Source of the DNA: Candidatus Calditenuaceae archaeon JGI OTU-1 | GTDB taxonomy: Archaea > Thermoproteota > Nitrososphaeria_A > Caldarchaeales > Calditenuaceae | DNA: 5,686 bases | NCBI GenBank assembly: GCA_000494145.1 | Contig: AWOE01000101.1 | Location: 1-5,686, forward strand | Direction of reading: 5' to 3' | Shown here: one piece after another, positions 1 through 4,596 of the stretch | Numbering within the stretch: position 1 is the first letter of the stretch | Layout: the number at the start of each line of letters is the position of its first letter | Program-made: the position numbers and the translations under genes | Notes under the pieces: model-generated | Told to the model about the DNA's origin: nothing | What the model saw: only the letters and a program-made list of their open reading frames with translations | Databases searched by the model: none

Positions 1-95
1 GGCTCTCCCTCATCTCCGAGGCCAGGTCCCTCAGGGCCGCGAACCTCGGGCCCTTCTCCTCCCTTATCTCCGAGAGCCTCCTCCTGAGTTCCTCC
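1..95 (+). repeat. Left copy of a perfect 95-base inverted repeat at the window ends (authentic copy)
   Basis: Bases 1-95 are an exact reverse complement of 5592-5686, and pairing fails at base 96 (T against C at 5591). This copy lies inside the subunit I gene, where it continues the coiled coil before residue 241 without a break, so it is probably in its original place. Confidence 0.97.
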
Positions 96-817
96 TCCCT
101 CTTCCCGAGCTCCTCGAGCTCCCTCCTAACCGCCGCGAGCTCGGCCTCGACGTCCTGCGGAACCCTGTCCAGCTGCACCTGGGAGAGGTTGAGGCCGCGG
201 GCGATCCTGACGACCCTGTCCGAGTCACGGGGCCTGCAGATCACCGCCAGTAAAGCCCTGCCCTCGCCGATGCGCTCCTGGACCACGACGAAGTCCTGGA
301 AGGCCCTCCTCGCCTCCTCGAGGGCGGAGGACTGCAGGGTGAAGAGGGACACGTGGAACCTCTTCAGCTGCCCCAGCTCCGAGGCCGTCCTGCCCAGTCC
401 CCTCAGGACCTCCAGCACCTCGGCCCTCGAAGCGAGCGTTTTGAGCCTCTCCGAGACGTCCGAGAGGTCCTGCCAGATCGCCCTCAGTCCCTCCAGAATA
501 GGCCTCGCCTCCCGTTCGATCAGGTCGAGGGCCTCCCTCACATCGGAGACGCTCACCTCCTCCGGGTCCGGGAGGTCGCCCTCCATCAGCACCTGCAGAG
601 GCCCCCTCTCCACGTTGACGTCCAGCTCCCTCACCGTTGCCTCCAGCTCCAAGTAGATCGACCTCGCCCTCGAGTAGAGCTCCTCGACGTCCCTGAGGCG
701 GTCGCCGTCGTTCTCGGTCACGTGGAAGTCGCCGAACCTGTAGAGGTCGTTCAGCAGCTCGCCTGCCCTTCCCCTCGGCACCACCACCCTCGCCCTGAGA
801 AGGCCGGCTATGCCCAT
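1..817 (-). CDS. atpI: A/V-type ATP synthase subunit I (subunit a), N-terminal part, 3' end beyond window
   Basis: Membrane-associated subunit of the archaeal A1Ao ATP synthase. In this family the N-terminal half is a long cytoplasmic arm that binds the peripheral stalks, and the C-terminal half is the membrane domain forming the ion half-channels. Only the first 272 codons are here, so the membrane domain is outside the window. The start MGIAGLLRARVVVPRGRAGE, followed by FHVTE near residue 31, is the usual opening alpha/beta segment. Residues about 95-135 and 222-256 are charged, Leu/Glu/Arg-rich and look like the two strands of the family's coiled coil. Residues 175-220 (DFVVVQERIGEG, LLAVICRP, VQLDRVP) match the globular domain between them. 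ATG at 817 is preceded by a G-rich Shine-Dalgarno 7 bases upstream. The gene is divergent from the CinA gene. Residues 241-272 lie in the 95-base segment duplicated in inverted orientation at the right edge; here they continue the coiled coil naturally, so this copy is taken as authentic. No catalytic residue is visible; the call rests on overall pattern. Confidence 0.85.
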   Translation of the reverse strand, partial: MGIAGLLRARVVVPRGRAGELLNDLYRFGDFHVTENDGDRLRDVEELYSRARSIYLELEATVRELDVNVERGPLQVLMEGDLPDPEEVSVSDVREALDLIEREARPILEGLRAIWQDLSDVSERLKTLASRAEVLEVLRGLGRTASELGQLKRFHVSLFTLQSSALEEARRAFQDFVVVQERIGEGRALLAVICRPRDSDRVVRIARGLNLSQVQLDRVPQDVEAELAAVRRELEELGKREEELRRRLSEIREEKGPRFAALRDLASEMRES

Positions 818-824
818 GAGCCGT

Positions 825-834
825 CTCCCCCACC
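825..834 (-). promoter_or_regulatory. Shine-Dalgarno-like site of the ATP synthase subunit I gene
   Basis: On the minus strand this reads GGTGGGGGAG, ending 7 bases before the ATG at 817. It is G-rich and partly complementary to the archaeal 16S 3' end, and it supports that start. A TATA-like TACAAATA lies at 852-845 on the same strand, but transcription from it would begin near 822 and leave this site out of the mRNA. Either a more upstream promoter is used (the AT patch at 883-893 reads AAAAGTAT on this strand) or the gene is effectively leaderless. Confidence 0.4.
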
Positions 835-882
835 GCGCAGGCACTATTTGTATGCTGAAGCGCCGTTAGTCCGATCGCCTCT

Positions 883-890
883 CATACTTT
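883..890 (+). promoter_or_regulatory. Candidate TATA box of the CinA–isomerase–SpoIIM operon
   Basis: CATACTTT is the most AT-rich patch in the 97-base divergent spacer on this side. Its centre lies about 28 bases before the GTG at 915 and 31 before the ATG at 918, the spacing expected for a leaderless archaeal transcript. It is flanked by two copies of CGATCGC (872-878 and 900-906). The match to a consensus TATA box is only moderate. Confidence 0.4.
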
Positions 891-914
891 TGACCCCGTC
901 GATCGCAGCGTCGT

Positions 915-1787
915 GTGATGGGCCGCAGGAGGAGGATCAGGCCGTCGACCGCCGAGATCGTCGTTGTAGGCAACGAGGTCCTGAACGGAGAGGTCCTCGA
1001 CACCAACAGCAACTGGCTCGCCAGACAGCTGTACTTCCTCGGCCTCGATCTGAGGAGGGTCACGGCCGTGAGGGACGACCTGAAGGAGATAGCTGGTGCG
1101 ATAAGGGAGGCTCTGAGGAGGAGGACCGAGTGGATCATAACCACCGGCGGCCTCGGCCCCACCCACGACGACATGACGCTGGAGGCGGTGGCGCTCGCCA
1201 CCAACAGGAAGACCGTCCTCAACCCGGAGGCCCTCGAGATGTTGAGGGAGAGGTACGCGAGGCTGTACGAGATGGGGGTCGTGAAGGAGAGCGAGCTCAC
1301 GCCCTCGAGGCTGAAGATGGCCATGCTTCCCCGCGGTGCGAAGGCCCTGAGGAACAGGGCAGGCTCCGCTCCCGGATCCCTCCTCAGGTACAAGGGCTCG
1401 AGGATAATCTCGCTTCCGGGAGTGCCGAGGGAGCTCAAGGACATCTTCGTCAACGAGGTGGCCCCGCTGATCAGGACCGAGGCGAGGCGCGTGGTGCGAT
1501 ACGTCGCTGGCCTGTTCGTGAAGGGCGTGCCGGAGTCCTCGATGGCACCCGTTCTGAGGGAGCTAGCGGCGGAGAGGCCCAGGCTCTACGTCAAGTCTCA
1601 TCCAAAGGGGATGGAGGAGGGGGTCTCGCTGGTGGAGGTCGTCGTCCACTCGGAGGGTCAGGACCCCGAGGAGGTCAGGAGGGAGGTGGAGTCGGCCATC
1701 GGCGTGCTGGAGGAAAGGCTCAGCGCTTTTCAGCCGGCAGAGCTCAGGAGGATGAGCATGGAGGAGGTGCTCGGCGGTGGGGAATGA
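915..1787 (+). CDS. cinA: CinA-type protein (MoCF/molybdopterin-binding fold, COG1058 family), without amidase domain
   Basis: The start is GTG at 915 or ATG at 918, which differ by one residue; residue numbers here count from 918. Residues 11-90 carry the family's characteristic segments: TAEIVVVGNEVLNGEVLDTN (11-30), NWLARQL, and WIITTGGLGPTHDDMT (72-87) with the GGLGPTHDD nucleotide-binding loop at 77-85. Residues about 95-170 complete the domain, including SLPGVPRELKDIF. Residues about 190-270 form the smaller alpha/beta domain of CinA. At 289 residues it has the length of archaeal stand-alone CinA-N proteins and lacks the C-terminal PncC nicotinamide-nucleotide amidase domain of many bacterial CinAs. 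Bacterial relatives of this domain hydrolyse ADP-ribose and related pyrophosphates; the archaeal substrate is not established, so nucleotide housekeeping is an inference. A molybdopterin-cofactor role is less likely because of the CinA-specific second domain. It is the first gene of a three-gene run and overlaps the isomerase gene by 11 bases. Confidence 0.88.
   Translation: MMGRRRRIRPSTAEIVVVGNEVLNGEVLDTNSNWLARQLYFLGLDLRRVTAVRDDLKEIAGAIREALRRRTEWIITTGGLGPTHDDMTLEAVALATNRKTVLNPEALEMLRERYARLYEMGVVKESELTPSRLKMAMLPRGAKALRNRAGSAPGSLLRYKGSRIISLPGVPRELKDIFVNEVAPLIRTEARRVVRYVAGLFVKGVPESSMAPVLRELAAERPRLYVKSHPKGMEEGVSLVEVVVHSEGQDPEEVRREVESAIGVLEERLSAFQPAELRRMSMEEVLGGGE
1763..1769 (+). promoter_or_regulatory. 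Strong Shine-Dalgarno deciding the isomerase start
   Basis: GGAGGTG is a full-length match to the archaeal anti-Shine-Dalgarno. It lies inside the end of the CinA gene, with 7 bases between it and the GTG at 1777. This selects that GTG over the in-frame ATG at 1831. The ATG at 1784, which overlaps the CinA stop, is out of frame. The site suggests translation of an internal cistron of a polycistronic mRNA. Confidence 0.7.
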
Positions 1788-2826
1788 CCCGGAGCTCTCA
1801 GGGATCCGGAGGGACCAGCGGTATTCGGCCATGCTCTCCCAGATCGAGCGCCAGCACCTGATGTACAAGTCAGGCCTCGTCGGCGGCTCGAGGGCAGAGA
1901 TCCCCGGAGAGGGCTTCAGGGCGATGGTCGTCTACGGACTGGGAGGCTCCGCCATGGCAGGGAGGATGCTCGAGTCCCTTGCCGAGGCGCTCTCCGAGTT
2001 CCCCGTTCACGTGAACGACGGCTCCCGATTACCCAGATGGGTCGGCCGCGACGACCTCCTCGTCATCGTGAGCTATTCGGGTGAGACGACCGAGTGCGTT
2101 CTCGCCCTCGAGGAGGCCTCGTCCAGGTCCCTCAGGGTCGTCGTCGTCGGCAGTGGCGGCACGCTCCTCTCAAGATCGACCGAACTCGGCATCCCATCGG
2201 TTACGGTCGAGAGAGGTCTCACGCCGCGGATGGCAGTACCCGAGATGTTCGGCGTTCTCGCAGCCCTCTACCACAGGGTCTCAGGAAGCGCGGCCATATC
2301 GCCCCAGTCGGTATCCGAGGCCGCTGACCGGCTTCCCACGTACTACTCCATCGTCTCGCCGGAGTCGGAGGGCGAGGACAACACAGCGCTGAGGTGTGCC
2401 GGGCTCGCTGCAAGACATCTCCTCGTCGCGATAGGTTGGGCCCACATGGCGGTGGCGGGGCTGAGGTTGAGGAACCAGCTGGCGGAGAACGCCAAGCGCG
2501 CCTCCCTCTCCCTCAGGGTACCGGAGGACCTCCACAACGCCATCGAGGGCCTCCACACGATACCGGGACGATCGGCTGTCCTGCTGAGGAGCAGGTTGGA
2601 GACGAAGGACGTCTCGGCGCAGATGGAGGCTGTGAAGGGAATGGTCGACCTCGGGCTTGAGGTCTCCTTCTCTGGCGGTGCCGTCTTCGAGCTGATCTCA
2701 GCTGTAATGTGGGCGGACCTGGTGAGCCTGTACACGTCGTACCTCCTCAACGTCGATCCAGCAGAGCTCAAGAGAATACCGAAGGTCCGGGAGTCCGTCA
2801 CGTCCTCCACAAGGGGTGCCAGGTGA
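1777..2826 (+). CDS. Bifunctional phosphoglucose/phosphomannose isomerase (SIS domain, archaeal type)
   Basis: This cytoplasmic enzyme interconverts glucose-6-phosphate and fructose-6-phosphate, and mannose-6-phosphate and fructose-6-phosphate, linking sugar catabolism or gluconeogenesis to mannose-derived glycans. The first SIS domain shows VVYGLGGSAMAGR (51-63), the phosphate-binding SYSGETTECV (99-108) and VVVVGSGG (121-128). GLTPRMAVPEMFG (147-159) holds the conserved Pro-Arg. The second half has QLAENAK (235-240) and VPEDLHNAIEG (248-258). Glu237 and His253 are 16 residues apart, as are the catalytic Glu203/His219 recalled for the Pyrobaculum enzyme, so the active site looks intact. The family's usual HNEI reads HNAI here. 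VDPAELKRIP near 326-335 is the typical C-terminal helix. At 349 residues it is slightly longer than the usual 300-330, with a short extra tail. The GTG start is backed by a strong Shine-Dalgarno. The stop abuts the TTG of the next gene, implying cotranscription. Confidence 0.9.
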   Translation: MGNDPELSGIRRDQRYSAMLSQIERQHLMYKSGLVGGSRAEIPGEGFRAMVVYGLGGSAMAGRMLESLAEALSEFPVHVNDGSRLPRWVGRDDLLVIVSYSGETTECVLALEEASSRSLRVVVVGSGGTLLSRSTELGIPSVTVERGLTPRMAVPEMFGVLAALYHRVSGSAAISPQSVSEAADRLPTYYSIVSPESEGEDNTALRCAGLAARHLLVAIGWAHMAVAGLRLRNQLAENAKRASLSLRVPEDLHNAIEGLHTIPGRSAVLLRSRLETKDVSAQMEAVKGMVDLGLEVSFSGGAVFELISAVMWADLVSLYTSYLLNVDPAELKRIPKVRESVTSSTRGAR

Positions 2827-3357
2827 TTGGACTACGAGAGGAGGTTCTTCAGGTCCCTTCTCACCTCGGCCTTCCTCTACCTCATCCTGGTCGCCGGAGC
2901 ACTCACGCCCCTAAGCGGTCAGGAGGCGGAGGATAGAATGCGCATGTTACAGGAGGTGACGGCCGGCATCAACTCGCCCCTCCAGATATTCGCGAACAAC
3001 CTCCTCGTCTCGCTGCTGATGCTGGTTCCGTTCATCGGTCACCCGTTAGCGGCCTTCGTGATCTACAACACCGGCCTCTTCTTCTCGGCTCTCTCGACAA
3101 CGACGAACCTCCCTCCGGTCGTCCTAGTGCTCACACCGCTGATCACGGTCTACGGTGCGCTCGAGTTCATCGCATACGGGTTCTTCTTCTATCACGGTTT
3201 GAGGTTCTCGTACGCAATCCTCAGGAGACGTCTGAAGGAAGAGCTGAGACCTGCTCTTTTCATGGTAGTCATAGGTACCATAGTTCTCCTCTCAGCCGCT
3301 TTCCTCGAATATCTGCTGATTGAATCGCTCGCAAACTTCCTGCCGAGTTCCTTTTAG
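2827..3357 (+). CDS. SpoIIM-like (stage II sporulation protein M, DUF95) integral membrane protein
   Basis: A 176-residue hydrophobic protein with about five membrane segments: roughly residues 9-27, 52-70, 72-92, 97-122 and 143-165. The stretch IFANNLLVSLLMLVPFIG (54-71), the small-residue-rich TGLFFSAL that follows, LEFIAYGFFFYHGLRFSY (112-129) and a final helix followed by Glu-Tyr match the SpoIIM/DUF95 pattern: Asn in the second helix, a glycine-containing turn, and Glu-x-x-Ala in a later helix. In Bacillus SpoIIM belongs to the engulfment complex with SpoIID and SpoIIP. Archaea do not sporulate, and the role of their homologues is unknown, so membrane remodelling or transport is only a guess. 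TTG at 2827 is chosen because it follows the isomerase stop directly, has GGGGTG 8 bases upstream, and gives a full first helix. The next in-frame ATG, at 2938, would delete that helix. It is probably the last gene of the operon. Confidence 0.75.
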   Translation: MDYERRFFRSLLTSAFLYLILVAGALTPLSGQEAEDRMRMLQEVTAGINSPLQIFANNLLVSLLMLVPFIGHPLAAFVIYNTGLFFSALSTTTNLPPVVLVLTPLITVYGALEFIAYGFFFYHGLRFSYAILRRRLKEELRPALFMVVIGTIVLLSAAFLEYLLIESLANFLPSSF

Positions 3358-3360
3358 ATA

Positions 3361-3372
3361 ATGTGATTACAT
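3361..3372. promoter_or_regulatory. Near-perfect 12-base palindrome, candidate operator
   Basis: ATGTGATTACAT matches its own reverse complement at 10 of 12 positions (ATGT/ACAT arms around GATT). It sits about 32 bases upstream of the TATA box of the winged-helix gene and 4 bases after the SpoIIM stop. A dimeric winged-helix protein could bind it, possibly as autoregulation, but only one copy is seen and short palindromes arise by chance in AT-rich DNA. Confidence 0.25.
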
Positions 3373-3403
3373 CGGTGTCCAGTAGAATCGGCAACCATAA
3401 ATA

Positions 3404-3413
3404 AAAATATATA
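3404..3413 (+). promoter_or_regulatory. TATA box of the winged-helix regulator gene
   Basis: AAAATATATA lies in the most AT-rich stretch of the window (about 3396-3413). Its centre is about 28 bases before the ATG at 3437, the classical archaeal spacing for a leaderless transcript. No Shine-Dalgarno precedes that ATG (CTGATAATCG). This is the clearest promoter in the window. Confidence 0.65.
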
Positions 3414-3436
3414 GTGCCGTCTCAAGCTGATAATCG

Positions 3437-3781
3437 ATGGCAGGTAAGAGGAAGAGAAATCCAAAAGGTTTCTCGGAGCCAATTATAATGAGGGCGCTGC
3501 TGAAAAATCCGATGACCGTTTCGCAGCTCGAGAAGGCGACCAGGATCAAGAAGCCAACGATATACCTCTCCCTCAACAGGCTCCTCAAACTCGGATACGT
3601 CAGGAGCGAAAAAGCGAAGCGTAACAGGAGGTTCTATCTGACCCCTCTCGGAAGGAAGGTGGCGATGAACAGGATCAGGGCAGAGAGGTTGCTGAGCAGG
3701 GTGATGAAGGACCTGAAGCAGGCCGTGAGGCTCGGTATACCGATCAGGGAGATAGTGAAGGAGCTCCAGAGATCGAAGTGA
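3437..3781 (+). CDS. Small winged helix-turn-helix transcriptional regulator (MarR/PadR/ArsR-like)
   Basis: A 114-residue, strongly basic protein, probably a dimeric DNA-binding regulator. After a Lys/Arg-rich N-terminus (MAGKRKRNPKG), residues 14-24 form helix 1. Residues 26-52 are a typical helix-turn-helix: MTVSQLEKATRIKKPTIYLS holds helix 2 and the start of the recognition helix, which continues as LNRLLKLGYV. The wing is residues 53-72 (basic loop KAKRNRR, strand FYLTPLGRKVA), a pattern common to MarR- and PadR-type regulators. Residues 78-113 form a long amphipathic helix pair that could serve for dimerisation. No ligand pocket or metal-binding cysteines are visible. The gene has its own AT-rich leaderless promoter with an adjacent palindrome. 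Its last 38 bases overlap the convergent prepilin peptidase gene. The targets are unknown; its neighbour or its own promoter are inferences. Confidence 0.8.
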   Translation: MAGKRKRNPKGFSEPIIMRALLKNPMTVSQLEKATRIKKPTIYLSLNRLLKLGYVRSEKAKRNRRFYLTPLGRKVAMNRIRAERLLSRVMKDLKQAVRLGIPIREIVKELQRSK

Positions 3782-4493
3782 GGATCAGGTAGAGGAAGTC
3801 GCCCACAGCGAGGTAGAGGACCAAGCCTGCGGTGATGAACGCGACGAGCGGGATCCCCGGTGTAGCCCACAACTCTTTCCTCCCGATCTTTGGTTTCTCC
3901 TCGAGGAAGTAGCTGGTGAAGGGCGGGGAAAGAGATATCCGTACTGAGCCGTCCTCCTCAACCCTGACCATCGGAGCCCAGAACCTCTTCGGGAAAGTGA
4001 CGCGGGTGCCGAGGAAGAGCGCGGCGAGCCTGACGTGGGACGGCGTGCCAGCAAGGTCCGAGAGGACGTCCTCCCTCCTCACCAACAACCTGTAGGCGTT
4101 GAAGAGGAAGAGGGCTGCCGGCACGGCCAGCGACAGCATCAGGGCGTTGAGCAGGATGCCGATCGGCGCTATGGGGTGGACGGCCCTCTCGTGGAGGTTG
4201 ACGGGGTATGCCAGCGAGAGCGCGGCGATAGCCTTGGCGTCCGCACCTCCGTAGAGCCCGAGCCGGTAGAACAGGTAAGCGACGGACGAGGAGACGGCTA
4301 TGGAGATGACCGCGAGGACAGGGTAGCTGGTCTCGAGGTAAAGGAGCGCCCTGAAGAGGGTCAGGGGGCCTGTGATGGAGGCGAGCAGGAGCCAGATCCA
4401 GTCCTCCACCTCCCTCTTGACCAGGTCCATGACCGAGGCGACGGAGAGCAGCACGAACGAGAGGGCCAGGTTGAACGTCGTTAATGGATCCAC
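3744..4493 (-). CDS. Archaeal type IV prepilin/prearchaellin peptidase (A24 aspartic protease family, PibD/FlaK-like)
   Basis: A polytopic membrane aspartic protease that removes the class III signal peptide from type IV pilins, archaellins or sugar-binding proteins on the cytoplasmic face. The two catalytic motifs are present: SVASVMDLVKREVEDW, with Asp23 after the first helix, and YGGADAKA, whose GGAD (82-85) corresponds to the family's GxGD and supplies Asp85. The layout resembles PibD, whose catalytic aspartates I recall as Asp23 and Asp80. Helices lie at roughly 5-20, 30-52, 58-78, 86-97, 108-134 and 212-238. Residues about 136-208 form a soluble insert rich in charge. The end (LWATPGIPLVAFITAG, then GDFLYLIL) matches the archaeal A24 C-terminal segment. 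At 249 residues it is normal for that subtype. The start is GTG at 4493, with a TATA-like box about 26 bases upstream, which fits a leaderless mRNA. No pilin or secretion ATPase gene is in the window, so the substrates cannot be named. Confidence 0.88.
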   Translation of the reverse strand: MDPLTTFNLALSFVLLSVASVMDLVKREVEDWIWLLLASITGPLTLFRALLYLETSYPVLAVISIAVSSSVAYLFYRLGLYGGADAKAIAALSLAYPVNLHERAVHPIAPIGILLNALMLSLAVPAALFLFNAYRLLVRREDVLSDLAGTPSHVRLAALFLGTRVTFPKRFWAPMVRVEEDGSVRISLSPPFTSYFLEEKPKIGRKELWATPGIPLVAFITAGLVLYLAVGDFLYLILTSISGAPSLSP

Positions 4494-4515
4494 GACTTCC
4501 CCGGGCTAGTCACCT

Positions 4516-4523
4516 CTTTATCG
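4516..4523 (-). promoter_or_regulatory. Candidate TATA box of the prepilin peptidase gene
   Basis: On the minus strand this reads CGATAAAG, centred about 26 bases before the GTG at 4493, so transcription would start at or next to the start codon. The GAGGTGAC just downstream (4516-4509) resembles a Shine-Dalgarno but is 16 or more bases from the GTG, too far to act for it. Confidence 0.45.
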
Positions 4524-4534
4524 TTGACGGTTTG

Positions 4535-4549
4535 GGGGGTCGAACCCCC
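4535..4549. repeat. Short GC-rich inverted repeat (hairpin) in the divergent spacer
   Basis: GGGGGT and ACCCCC pair as a 6-bp stem (4535-4540 with 4544-4549) around a CGA loop, and a G·U pair could extend it. It lies between the divergent TATA-like boxes of the peptidase and isoleucyl-tRNA synthetase genes, so it could be a protein-binding site. It resembles a tRNA T-arm on the minus strand, but no other tRNA parts are present. Confidence 0.3.
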
Positions 4550-4563
4550 TGCTTAGGAAATTC

Positions 4564-4571
4564 CCTTATTA
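4564..4571 (+). promoter_or_regulatory. Weak candidate TATA box of the isoleucyl-tRNA synthetase gene
   Basis: CCTTATTA is the only AT-rich patch at a suitable distance, centred about 29 bases before the ATG at 4597. A purine-rich AGGAAA (4555-4560) lies just upstream, where a BRE element would be expected. No clear Shine-Dalgarno precedes the ATG, in line with a leaderless message. The match to consensus is weak. Confidence 0.3.
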
Positions 4572-4596
4572 CCGCAGATAGTTGCAGGGTCTGGGA

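Noticed and set aside
866..1453. A 195-codon minus-strand frame opposite cinA
   Set aside because: It is an antisense shadow of a gene with strong CinA motifs and has no promoter or ribosome-binding site of its own.
353..1861. A 502-codon open frame on the + strand
   Set aside because: It runs antisense to the subunit I gene and then out of frame over cinA. Its low-complexity Arg/Gly/Pro-rich product is typical of a shadow frame in GC-rich DNA.
2827..3357. A sporulation system
   Set aside because: SpoIIM-like proteins are widespread in non-sporulating archaea, and no SpoIID, SpoIIP or other sporulation gene is present.
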